Below are positions 14,820 to 20,981 of a DNA stretch of 20,981 bases, piece by piece. The number at the start of each line of letters is the position of its first letter. Position 1 is the first letter of the stretch. The DNA is from Candidatus Tectimicrobiota bacterium (GTDB taxonomy: Bacteria > JACPSX01). A program made the position numbers and the translations under genes. The notes below the pieces were generated by a model. The model was given only the letters and a program-made list of their open reading frames with translations, did not search any database and had not been told where the DNA came from. Location: assembly GCA_016193065.1 (NCBI GenBank), contig JACPSX010000086.1, positions 1-20,981 of the forward strand. Direction: 5' to 3'.

Positions 14820-16523
14820 ATGACCTATCAGGTGACGGCGCGCCGCTGGCGCCCGCAGACATTTACCGAGATTATTGGCCAGGAGCACGTGAGCCGCACG
14901 CTGCGTAACGCTCTGGAGATGGGCAGGATTGCCCACGCCTATCTGTTCTCGGGGTCCCGGGGGGTGGGCAAGACCACCACAGCCCGGGTCCTGGCCAAAG
15001 CTCTCAACTGCTCCGGAGGGCCTCGTCCGGACCCTTGCAACCGCTGCAATTCCTGCCAGGAGATCACCGCCGGCACGGCTCTGGATGTGATTGAGATTGA
15101 TGGGGCCTCGAACCGGGGAATCGACCAGATCCGGGAGCTCCGGGAAACGGTGCACTACGTTCCCACCCGGGGCACCTACAAAGTCTACATTATCGACGAA
15201 GTCCACATGCTCACCAAGGAGGCCTTCAATGCCCTCTTGAAGACCCTGGAGGAGCCCCCCCCTCATGTGATCTTCATCTTCGCCACCACCGAGCAGTCCC
15301 GGATACCCCCCACGATCCTGTCGCGCTGCCAGTGCTACGAGTTCAAGCAACTGCCCCAGGCGCTGATTGCCGAGCAACTCGCACAGATTGCTGGAAAAGA
15401 ACAGATCCAGATCTCTCCCCATAACCTGCAACTGCTGGCCAAAATGGCCCGGGGGAGCATGCGGGACGCCCAGAGTCTCTTCGATCAGGTGGTGGCCTTC
15501 TGCGGCCCGGTCGTCGGCGAGGACCACGTTCAGACCCTCCTGGGGGTGGTACGGACCGACTCACTGCGAGCCTGCCTGGATGCCGTGAGCAGCCGGAACG
15601 CGCAAGCCCTGCTGGAAACCCTGCACGAGGTCGTGCAGCGGGGCACCAACCCGCTGGCCCTCTGTCAGGAGATCCTGGAACAGTTCCGCCACCTGCTCGT
15701 GATCCAAAAAGTTCCGGACCATGCCCATCTCGTCGACGTCTCCCCGAGCCATCTCGAAGACCTGAGACGCCTGGCAGGCCGGTTTTCCGGGGAGGAACTA
15801 CACCTGTTCTGTCGCCTTCTCTCCCAGGCCGAGGCGGAGATGCGGCGCTCCAGTGACCCCCTTCTCCACCTGGAAGTAGGCCTCCTGCGCCTGATTCATG
15901 TGAAGCCTCTGGCCTCTCTGGACGAGCTCGTGGCGCGGCTCGACCGCATGGAGGAACGCCTCAGGGGCGGCGCAGAGACGCCCCCGGGTACCCACCCGGT
16001 GGGTGCCCCGGCAGGAAAAAATCGGCCGCCCGAACGCCTCTTTCCAGAAACGGCAAATCCCGGCCGGCCGGCCGAGAGCTCCCCGCCCCTGAAATTGCCG
16101 AAGGGTCCCACGGAGAAACCGAACCCCAGGGTAGCGGAAACACTCCCCTTGGCAGAACTCTGGCAGGAGATCGTGAACCGCTCGGTGGCCCGGAAACCTC
16201 TGCTGGGAACTTATCTCGAACCGGGATCTCTCCTGGAGAAGGAAGCGCATGTTCTGACGGTGGGCTACGCCAAGGCCGACGCTCTGCACCGGGAAAAAGT
16301 TCAGGAAGGGGAGAACCGGCAGATACTCGAGGAGGCAGCCTCCGAGGTTCTGGGACGCCGGGTGCAGCTTCGCCTGCGCGAGCTTCCCTTGCAGGCTCCG
16401 GATGTGGACCCCGCCCCTGCGCAGCCGGCCGAGGAAGCCAGGAAAGAAACGGAACCCCAGCGGGCTACGGACATTGTCCAGGAGGCCCTCGAACTGTTTA
16501 ACGGCACCATTGTCTTACAGTAG
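14820..16523 (+). CDS. dnaX: DNA polymerase III subunit gamma/tau
   Basis: This is the clamp-loader ATPase of the replicase. The 567-residue protein starts with MTYQVTARRWRPQTF, the classic DnaX N terminus. It has Walker A GSRGVGKT (45-52), a zinc module (Cys64, Cys73, Cys76, Cys79), DEVH (126-129, Walker B) and the SRC sensor (168-170). A Pro-rich linker covers about 385-440, and the C-terminal tau domain contacts the polymerase. ATG 14820 is chosen over the GTG at 14766, which lies inside the SRP RNA. An A6 run (16016-16021) in the linker could allow slippage to a shorter gamma-like product. ebfC and recR follow, the usual bacterial order. Confidence 0.96.
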   Translation: MTYQVTARRWRPQTFTEIIGQEHVSRTLRNALEMGRIAHAYLFSGSRGVGKTTTARVLAKALNCSGGPRPDPCNRCNSCQEITAGTALDVIEIDGASNRGIDQIRELRETVHYVPTRGTYKVYIIDEVHMLTKEAFNALLKTLEEPPPHVIFIFATTEQSRIPPTILSRCQCYEFKQLPQALIAEQLAQIAGKEQIQISPHNLQLLAKMARGSMRDAQSLFDQVVAFCGPVVGEDHVQTLLGVVRTDSLRACLDAVSSRNAQALLETLHEVVQRGTNPLALCQEILEQFRHLLVIQKVPDHAHLVDVSPSHLEDLRRLAGRFSGEELHLFCRLLSQAEAEMRRSSDPLLHLEVGLLRLIHVKPLASLDELVARLDRMEERLRGGAETPPGTHPVGAPAGKNRPPERLFPETANPGRPAESSPPLKLPKGPTEKPNPRVAETLPLAELWQEIVNRSVARKPLLGTYLEPGSLLEKEAHVLTVGYAKADALHREKVQEGENRQILEEAASEVLGRRVQLRLRELPLQAPDVDPAPAQPAEEARKETEPQRATDIVQEALELFNGTIVLQ

Positions 16524-16576
16524 AGAACGGGGTCCTGCCATGGCAGGCCTCCGGGATCTCCCCGGGAGGAAAGCAC

Positions 16577-16897
16577 ATGTCCAAGATGTTGGGCAACCTG
16601 ATGAAGCAGGCCCAAAAGATGCAGGAGCAAGTGGCCCAGCTCCAAAAGGAGCTGGCCAATCGGACCATCGAGGCCACGGCCGGCGGCGGGATGGTCAAGG
16701 TGGTCGCCAACGGCAACCAGCAGGTGGTCTCCGTAAAAATCGACCCTACCGTTGTCGACCCGGCCGAGATCGAGATGCTTGAGGATCTGGTGGTGGCTGC
16801 GGTCAACGAGGCACTGCGCAAGGCTCAGGAGATGACCGCCGAGGAAGTCTCCAAGCTCACCGGAGGGTTGAAGATCCCAGGGCTCTTCGGGGCCTAG
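16577..16897 (+). CDS. ebfC: YbaB/EbfC nucleoid-associated protein
   Basis: This small DNA-binding protein has 106 residues. It begins MSKMLGNLMKQAQKMQEQVAQLQ, the helical N terminus of the family, followed by the beta-sheet segment MVKVVANGNQQVVSVKIDP and a C-terminal helix with LEDLVVAAVNEAL. YbaB/EbfC dimers bind DNA and are almost always encoded between dnaX and recR. ATG 16577 has GGGAGG upstream. The leader contains the palindrome CCTGCCATGGCAGG (16534-16547). A CCTCC at about 16548 can pair with the GGAGG ribosome-binding site, so translation may depend on ribosomes arriving from dnaX. Confidence 0.95.
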   Translation: MSKMLGNLMKQAQKMQEQVAQLQKELANRTIEATAGGGMVKVVANGNQQVVSVKIDPTVVDPAEIEMLEDLVVAAVNEALRKAQEMTAEEVSKLTGGLKIPGLFGA

Positions 16898-16913
16898 ACG
16901 AAGTGCAACCTCC

Positions 16914-17510
16914 ATGATCGGTCCCAAGGCCCTCGACAACCTGGTTCAGGAACTCCTCAGGCTTCCTGGCGTCGGCCCCAAGACGGCGCAGCGCCTGGCC
17001 TTTCATTTGCTCAAGCGCCCCAAAGCCGAGGCGGAGGCACTGGCTCAGGCTGTGGTTAATCTCAAGGAAAAAGTCGTGCACTGCTCCGTGTGCTGCGGCA
17101 TCACCGAACAGGATCCCTGCCCCATCTGCCGGAGCCCCGAGCGGAATCCGGCTCTCATCTGCGTCGTGTAAGAGCCCAACGATCTCTTCGCCCTGGAGAA
17201 GTCCGGGGAATATCGGGGGAAATACCACGTCCTTATGGGTGCCCTTTCTCCCTTGGACGGGATCGGCCCGCAGGATCTGCGCATCGACCCCTTGCTCAAC
17301 CGTCTCCGGGACGGCGGCGTGGAGGAAGTCATCATTGCCACCAACCCCAACATGGAAGGGGAAGCCACCGCTCTTTATCTCGCCAAGCTCATCAAGCCCC
17401 TCGGCATCAAGGTGACCCGGATCGCCCACGGTCTCCCCATGGGAGGGGATCTGGAATATGCCGACGAAGTGACCCTGGCCAAGTCTCTGCAGGGACGCAG
17501 GGAGATCTAA
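16914..17510 (+). pseudogene. recR: Recombination mediator RecR, interrupted by an in-frame TAA
   Basis: RecR works with RecO/RecF to load RecA at gaps. Read through, the frame is 199 codons including the stops, the normal RecR length. It has the HhH region LPGVGPKTAQRLAFHLL (17-33), a four-Cys zinc finger (Cys57, Cys60, Cys69, Cys72), and a TOPRIM domain with [24 protein letters not shown] and [10 protein letters not shown]. Codon 86 is TAA (17169-17171) between CVV and [10 protein letters not shown]. Family members have Glu there (E. coli CVVESPAD), so one base (GAA to TAA) explains it. No frameshift or other damage is visible. The result is an 85-residue fragment, with a possible restart at ATG 17235. 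It could be a recent null mutation, a sequencing or assembly error, or readthrough. Confidence 0.88.
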
Positions 17511-17569
17511 ATTCTAAGACGCTATTCTCATTTTCCCAGAATTCATCGGAGCTTAGGCAAGGATGGACC

Positions 17570-17597
17570 TTGACAGGAAGCGCGGCAGGGCTATAAT
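17570..17597 (+). promoter_or_regulatory. Consensus sigma-70 promoter of tRNA-Asn
   Basis: TTGACA (17570-17575) and TATAAT (17592-17597) are perfect hexamers with a 16-bp spacer, the same architecture as the tRNA-Leu promoter at 2153. The tRNA starts 66 bp after the -10, giving a leader of about 58 nt. Confidence 0.85.
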
Positions 17598-17662
17598 TCC
17601 TCCGGTGATTGGGAAGCATGTAGTCCTTCCCGTCCAAAAACGTAGCTGGCTGCGAATTGAGT

Positions 17663-17738
17663 TCCCCGGTAGCTCAGTTGGTAGAGCAGGTGGCTGTTAA
17701 CCACCCTGTCGCTGGTTCGAGTCCGGCCCGGGGAGCCA
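17663..17738 (+). tRNA. tRNA-Asn (anticodon GUU)
   Basis: Acceptor TCCCCGG (17663-17669) pairs with CCGGGGA (17728-17734); discriminator G and encoded CCA follow. Anticodon stem GGTGG/CCACC encloses CTGTTAA, giving GTT. The short variable loop marks a class I tRNA. Confidence 0.97.
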
Positions 17739-17745
17739 GATTTCA

Positions 17746-17785
17746 AAAGGGCCGCTGGAGACACCTCCGGCGGCCTTTCTCTCTT
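17746..17785 (+). terminator. Rho-independent terminator after tRNA-Asn
   Basis: The arm from AAAGG (17746) through GCCGCTGGAG (17751-17760) pairs with CTCCGGCGGCCTTT (17764-17777), with a bulged G and one G-T pair. A TCTCTCTT tract follows. It begins 8 bp after the tRNA CCA. Confidence 0.75.
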
Positions 17786-17944
17786 CATGGGCAGCGGCTG
17801 TCATCACGAACCCATCGAACCGAATTCGCCGGCCCGGCACGAAAAAACACCTTGAAGCGGATCGGGAGCAATCCTAACCTGCTCTAGTGGACTTTCCACA
17901 TCCGATCCTCGGAATTCATCCCTGGTCTCATTCAGGAGGACCCC

Positions 17945-18640
17945 ATGCCACAAACACCTCACATCGAAAAGCACTTTACCTCATCCAAAGTCGTACGCGA
18001 CATCGTCATCGGCATGGCGGACGGTCTTACCGTCCCCTTTGCACTCGCCGCTGGACTCTCCGGTGCCGTTGCATCCACGGCCATCGTGGTTACGGCCGGC
18101 TTGGCGGAGATCGCGGCGGGCTCAATCGCCATGGGGCTCGGCGGCTATCTGGCCGCCCGCAGCGACGCGGAACATTACGACAGCGAACGGCGGCGCGAGC
18201 AGCAAGAAGTCAGCGAGAAACCCTTGGAGGAAGCCGCGGAAGTGACAGCGGTCTTCCGTTCTTACGGGCTCACCGCAGAGGAAACAGCACCGATCGTTGA
18301 GGCTTTGCGCAAGCGCCCGAAAGACTGGATTGATTTTATGATGCGCTTTGAGCTGGGCCTCGAGAAACCCAACCCGGGCCGCGCTCTCAGCAGCGCCCTG
18401 ACCATCGGAGGAGCCTATGTCGCCGGAGGATTCATCCCTCTGGCACCCTACATCTTTTCTTCCTACTTGCCGACCGCGCTGTTTATCTCTGTGATCCTCA
18501 CCCTTGCCGCCTTGACAATCTTCGGATACATCAAAGGGCACTTCACAGGAACGGCGCCCGTGCGCAGCGCGATTCAGACCATGCTGATCGGGGGAATCGC
18601 CGCCAGCGCTGCCTTCCTCATTGCCAAATGGATCTCGTAG
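17945..18640 (+). CDS. VIT1/CCC1-family iron/manganese transporter
   Basis: This 231-residue integral membrane protein belongs to the vacuolar iron transporter family, which in bacteria exports or sequesters Fe2+/Mn2+. The first helix has the family signature IVIGMADGLTVPFALAAGL. The second is GLAEIAAGSIAMGLGGYLA. A charged cytoplasmic segment rich in Glu (AEHYDSERRREQQE and following, about residues 77-120) corresponds to the metal-binding domain between helices 2 and 3. Three more helices complete the five-helix layout. ATG 17945 follows CAGGAGG. The gene stands alone between tRNA-Asn and a convergent doxX gene. The physiological metal cannot be decided from sequence. Confidence 0.88.
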   Translation: MPQTPHIEKHFTSSKVVRDIVIGMADGLTVPFALAAGLSGAVASTAIVVTAGLAEIAAGSIAMGLGGYLAARSDAEHYDSERRREQQEVSEKPLEEAAEVTAVFRSYGLTAEETAPIVEALRKRPKDWIDFMMRFELGLEKPNPGRALSSALTIGGAYVAGGFIPLAPYIFSSYLPTALFISVILTLAALTIFGYIKGHFTGTAPVRSAIQTMLIGGIAASAAFLIAKWIS

Positions 18641-18720
18641 TACCGCCCCAACTGGATCCGGCGAATTTGAACCGCCTGCATCGGGACCCGTCCGGCCCGG
18701 CCAGGGGGGAAGCGCGACGT

Positions 18721-19131
18721 TTAGCCTTTCAGGACACTTTCCAACGCTGCATCGCCGCCCCCCTGGAACGCCAGGGCGACATTCGCGGCCAGCAGGGTCA
18801 AGGCGAACTCGTACCCGTTGGGCAGGAAGAAGCCTGCCTTCAGGTGAACAGCGAAGATCGCCACCAACATGTCCACCGCCAGCAAAACGGCGGCCCAGCG
18901 CGTGAACAGTCCCAGCACAAGGGCCAAGCCGCCCAGAAACTCCACCGCCGTGACCACTACGGCGGCCAGCATGGGCACCGGGATTCCCACCTGGGTCATG
19001 AAAGCGGCCACCCCGCCGAACCCCCAGACGAAGAGCTTCTGCCCGCCATGCAGCAGAAACACGACACCGACGATCACGCGCAAAACGGTGATCCCCCAGC
19101 CTCCCCTTGCTGCAGACTCGCCTGTGCTCAT
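18721..19131 (-). CDS. DoxX family membrane protein
   Basis: This 136-residue protein has four predicted helices. The first carries VLRVIVGVVFLLHGGQKLF, the typical DoxX signature R-x3-G-x3-x2-H-G-x2-K. Later segments PMLAAVVVTAVEFLGGLALVLGLFTRWAA and NGYEFALTLLAANVALAF are also family-typical. DoxX-like proteins are small quinone- or redox-associated membrane proteins with poorly defined roles, some linked to oxidative or thiol stress. The ATG at 19131 has GGGAGAAG upstream. It lies downstream of a marR-type gene on the same strand, 206 bp away, and a motif shared with the marR promoter precedes it, so MarR control is plausible. Confidence 0.9.
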   Translation of the reverse strand: MSTGESAARGGWGITVLRVIVGVVFLLHGGQKLFVWGFGGVAAFMTQVGIPVPMLAAVVVTAVEFLGGLALVLGLFTRWAAVLLAVDMLVAIFAVHLKAGFFLPNGYEFALTLLAANVALAFQGGGDAALESVLKG

Positions 19132-19308
19132 CTCTTCTCCCTTCCTTACTGCTCTGATCTCCAGTTACCGAGCAGTATCCTAGAGACCCCTGTGAGTCCC
19201 GTCGCAGAACGGCCCGCTGCCGGTATGCTTGCACTGACAGAGAGCAACGGTCTTCTTCTCGCTCAGAGCAAACTCCATTCGGTTCACTGCTTTCATCTAA
19301 AGCCTTTT

Positions 19309-19323
19309 GACGTTAAACGATAG
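19309..19323 (-). promoter_or_regulatory. Candidate MarR operator upstream of doxX
   Basis: On the minus strand this reads CTATCGTTTAACGTC. It matches the marR promoter segment CTATAGTTTAATGTT (19815-19829) at 12 of 15 positions in the same orientation relative to the gene. Its core CGTTTAACG is a 9-bp odd palindrome. It lies about 178 bp before the doxX start and just past the marR stop. Confidence 0.35.
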
Positions 19324-19337
19324 CCCCAAAAAAAATC

Positions 19338-19790
19338 CTACTTCCCCACCTTCCTCCCCACCTTCCGGCACAGGCGGCGGAGCTCTTCCTGCTCGGAATC
19401 CGTCAGGGTGCCCATTTCATCCACGATGGATTTCACATGATGCGGGAAGAACTCGCCGATGAACCGCCGCCCCTTTTCGGTCAGGTGGACGGTTACGAAC
19501 CTGCGGTCCTCCCCGGCGCGCTCGCGCCTGACCAGCCCTCGCTTCTCCAGGTTGTCGACGACCATGGTGATGTCCCCGCTGCTCTTGAGCAGCTTCTCGC
19601 CGAGTTCCCGCTGGCACAAGGGGCCCAGGTGGTAAAGCGCTTCCAGGGCTCCGAACTGCCGCACGGTCAATCCGGCGGCCGTGAGGCGAGGGTTGAGCCG
19701 CGAGGTGACAGACTCCGCCGCCCGCATCAAGGTGATGTAGGCGTTTAAGACCCTGACCTCCTTCTTCGTCCCTTTGTAGCGGGTTCCCAC
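19338..19790 (-). CDS. MarR-family transcriptional regulator
   Basis: This 150-residue winged-helix regulator has the dimerisation helix LNAYITLMRAAESVTSRL near the N terminus. The DNA-recognition helix follows in LGEKLLKSSGDITMVVDNLEKRGLVRR, with the wing signature RRERAGEDRRFVTVHLTEKGR that defines MarR/SlyA proteins. The start is GTG 19790 (minus strand) with GGAGG 7 bp upstream. MarR proteins usually repress their own promoter and neighbours and respond to small phenolics, oxidants or other ligands; the ligand cannot be predicted. The single Cys residues in LCQREL and LRRLCRK do not prove a redox sensor. The downstream target is probably doxX. Confidence 0.9.
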   Translation of the reverse strand: MGTRYKGTKKEVRVLNAYITLMRAAESVTSRLNPRLTAAGLTVRQFGALEALYHLGPLCQRELGEKLLKSSGDITMVVDNLEKRGLVRRERAGEDRRFVTVHLTEKGRRFIGEFFPHHVKSIVDEMGTLTDSEQEELRRLCRKVGRKVGK

Positions 19791-19814
19791 ACTTACCTCC
19801 AGATCGAATCACTT

Positions 19815-19849
19815 AACATTAAACTATAGGACCTTCTGCGCGCTGTCAA
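19815..19849 (-). promoter_or_regulatory. Candidate marR promoter with overlapping operator-like motif
   Basis: On the minus strand, TTGACA (19844-19849) and TATAGT (19823-19828) are good hexamers but only 15 bp apart, shorter than usual. The motif CTATAGTTTAATGTT (19815-19829) overlaps the -10, as expected for autorepression. Confidence 0.45.
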
Positions 19850-20202
19850 GATCTGGCTTTCCCCTCTCTAGGGTGCAGGGTCCCCTGTGCAACGGGTTGC
19901 GCACTCCTGCGCACCGCTCTGCACATCCATGGTGCCGACTCCCTCATTCCTGAATTTCGCTGCGGGCGGAAGTCCTTTCCCCATCGGACAGAAGCAAGTA
20001 CTGCAAAGAAACCCGCGTCATGGCACGCGGCTTGCTTTTCTTTAAGAACGAATAGAGAAACAAGTGAATCGGTCCATTTTCTACTGGAAAAGGAGGCAGC
20101 GCTATGGTGTGACCAGAAAAGACAGTGACGAGGGGGGCCGTGTGCAGGAAATCCACCCGCATGGATCTGCGGGGGCGCAAGGGCGTAAGGAGGTAACAAA
20201 CT
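19850..20202. other. Intergenic region with several inverted repeats, upstream of the cupredoxin gene
   Basis: No believable gene is seen here. There are three inverted-repeat structures. The first is nested: GTGCAG (19873-19878) with CTGCAC (19919-19924), around TGCGCA (19898-19903) and TGCGCA (19908-19913). The second is AAGCAAG (19992-19998) with CTTGCTT (20031-20037) enclosing CCGCGT/ACGCGG (20013-20018, 20025-20030). The third is CCCGCA (20156-20161) with TGCGGG (20168-20173). No clear promoter for the cupredoxin gene was recognised. A strong ribosome-binding site before a two-codon frame lies near 20104. Confidence 0.55.
19992..20043 (+). terminator. Terminator-like or attenuator-like hairpin
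   Basis: CCGCGT (20013-20018) pairs with ACGCGG (20025-20030) around a 6-nt loop, and an outer AAGCAAG/CTTGCTT pairing can extend the structure. A T-rich tract (TTTTCTTT) follows at once. No gene on the plus strand ends nearby, so if it terminates transcription it would act on a leader or on read-through. Confidence 0.35.
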
Positions 20203-20670
20203 ATGCTGTCTAACAGTGGCATGAGCGTATGGCGAGTCGGTCTTCTGGGGGTCCTAATCGGGCTTCTGGTCCTGTCGTGTGGGCTCAGGACCGCTCAGGC
20301 TCAATCGGTAAAGGAGTTCCTACTGGTCACGGGGGAGTGGTCATGGAAAGCCAAGGAAGGAGAGGCCCCCGTGGTGGACCGCAACCGAGGGGCGGTCAAG
20401 GAGATCGAGCGCTACACTTTTGATCCCCCGTTCCTGGTAGTCAACAGGGGTGATACTGTGGTCCTGAAGATCCATGCCCTCAAGGGGGCGAAACACGTTC
20501 TCGAGATCAAGGACTTCGGAGTCGGCGAGACCACCATTAACAAGGGAGAGGAGAAGACGATCAGGTTCGTCGCTAACAAGGCCGGAACGTTTAAGTTCCT
20601 CTGCACCAACCATATCAATGCGGAGAAAGAAGGGCCGATGGTGGGGTACATCTATGTCATCGGCCGGTAG
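20203..20670 (+). CDS. Exported cupredoxin (type 1 copper) protein
   Basis: This 155-residue protein has a signal peptide (hydrophobic core at 10-28, probable cleavage after AQA; an alternative lipobox-like LSC at Cys26). The cupredoxin domain has likely copper ligands His98 (KHVLEI), Cys134 and His137 (FLCTNH) and Met146 (EGPMVGYIYV), a type 1 blue-copper arrangement. The gap between His137 and Met146 is longer than in plastocyanin. There is only one Cys, so it is not a CuA site. AAGGAGGT lies 8 bp before ATG 20203; ATG 20221 is an in-frame alternative. It probably carries electrons in the periplasm. The next gene overlaps its end by 17 bp. Confidence 0.85.
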   Translation: MLSNSGMSVWRVGLLGVLIGLLVLSCGLRTAQAQSVKEFLLVTGEWSWKAKEGEAPVVDRNRGAVKEIERYTFDPPFLVVNRGDTVVLKIHALKGAKHVLEIKDFGVGETTINKGEEKTIRFVANKAGTFKFLCTNHINAEKEGPMVGYIYVIGR

Positions 20671-20981
20671 GAGCAAATCTTTTGCCATAGACCTTCGGCC
20701 CATCGCGCTCGTAGGGGCAAGTCTCGTTGCGATCTTCTGGACGGCACTCGCCGGTGGACAGGAAGGCTACCGGGAAGGAACCGTCGCTAATGGCGCTACA
20801 ATCGTCGGGGAGACGAGCTTTGCGGGGTCGCCCTCTGGCCCTTTTGTGGTCTGGGTGAAGAAGAACGCCGACGTCTTCGGCGAAAAGCTTCCGGACGAAC
20901 GCGTCATCGTCTCGCCGACAGGCAAGGTGAAAAACGTACTGGTTACCCTAGAGGGGATCAAGAAAGGGAAGCGATGGCCAG
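20654..20981 (+). CDS. Exported protein of the cupredoxin-associated type (partial, 3' end outside window)
   Basis: A frame starting at ATG 20654 stays open to the window edge (109 codons). It begins MSSAGRSKSFAIDL, then a hydrophobic signal segment (LVGASLVAIFWTALAGG). The exported part reads GATIVGETSFAGSPSGP, then SPTGKVKNVLVTLEGI. The G-x-I-x-G-x2-F-x-G-x-P start and the S-x-x-G-x-V-x-N-V-x-V-x-L string resemble the N-terminal beta domain often found with plastocyanin-like or methylamine-utilisation-type proteins. The Cys usual in the VCG position appears as Phe (VFG). It overlaps the cupredoxin stop by 17 bp, so the two are probably cotranscribed and coupled. The start is inferred from signal peptide and overlap. 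Confidence 0.65.
   Translation, partial: MSSAGRSKSFAIDLRPIALVGASLVAIFWTALAGGQEGYREGTVANGATIVGETSFAGSPSGPFVVWVKKNADVFGEKLPDERVIVSPTGKVKNVLVTLEGIKKGKRWP

Noticed and set aside
17169-17171. Reassignment of TAA to a sense codon in this organism
   Set aside because: TAA terminates other genes in the window at expected positions (2834-2836 and the end of tadA at 14060-14062), so a genome-wide recoding is not supported.
17235-17510. Independent gene starting at ATG 17235
   Set aside because: It is the C-terminal TOPRIM half of recR in the same frame as 16914-17168. It could be a restart product, but it is not a separate gene family and has no good ribosome-binding site.

Overview
GC-rich bacterial chromosomal DNA, probably from a Gram-negative lineage: there are several exported or periplasmic c-type cytochromes, a twin-arginine-exported Fe-S protein and a blue-copper protein. 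A complete Alternative Complex III (ACIII) operon together with a long, Alu-domain-containing SRP RNA does not fit the gamma/beta-proteobacteria, whose SRP RNA is the short 4.5S type. A Methylomirabilota (NC10), Nitrospirota or deltaproteobacterial-type lineage is plausible, but this is a low-confidence inference. I see no phage, IS or CRISPR.

Layout. (1) 1-2071: the end of a probable solute-binding protein and two dppB/dppC-type permease genes. (2) 2150-4730: tRNA-Leu(GAG) behind a consensus promoter, a small exported protein with a structured leader, then serS followed 9 bp later by tRNA-Ser(UGA), tRNA-Ser(GCU) and tRNA-Arg(ACG). (3) 4938-13534: a degenerate response-regulator receiver protein, a divergent monohaem cytochrome c, and the operon actABCDEF encoding ACIII (quinol:electron-acceptor oxidoreductase). 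(4) 13589-17510: tadA, tRNA-Ser(CGA), tRNA-Ser(GGA), the SRP RNA gene, dnaX, ebfC and recR, the last carrying an in-frame TAA. (5) 17570-19829: tRNA-Asn(GTT) with a consensus promoter and a terminator, a VIT-type Fe/Mn transporter, and a convergent marR-doxX pair. (6) 19830-20981: a long structured intergenic region, a cupredoxin, and the start of a second exported protein cut by the window edge.

How it works together. Blocks 2 and 4 form one translation/replication neighbourhood resembling the Bacillus order serS - tRNA-Ser - tadA - scr - dnaX - yaaK - recR, with the respiratory block 3 sitting inside it. All four usual bacterial tRNA-Ser species lie in the window with their synthetase, and tadA lies near its known substrate tRNA-Arg(ACG). 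In block 3, ActA/B/E carry the haems and Fe-S clusters, ActC/F are quinol-site membrane proteins, and ActD is a small membrane subunit. The divergent cytochrome c and the cupredoxin are possible soluble electron carriers. No terminal oxidase is in the window.

Most notable: a nonsense codon exactly at the conserved TOPRIM glutamate of recR; a 21-bp tandem duplication of the 3' end of tRNA-Ser(UGA) that displaces the encoded CCA; a REP-like palindromic element in the actB-actC gap; a receiver domain lacking all phosphorylation residues; and a sequence motif shared upstream of marR and doxX.
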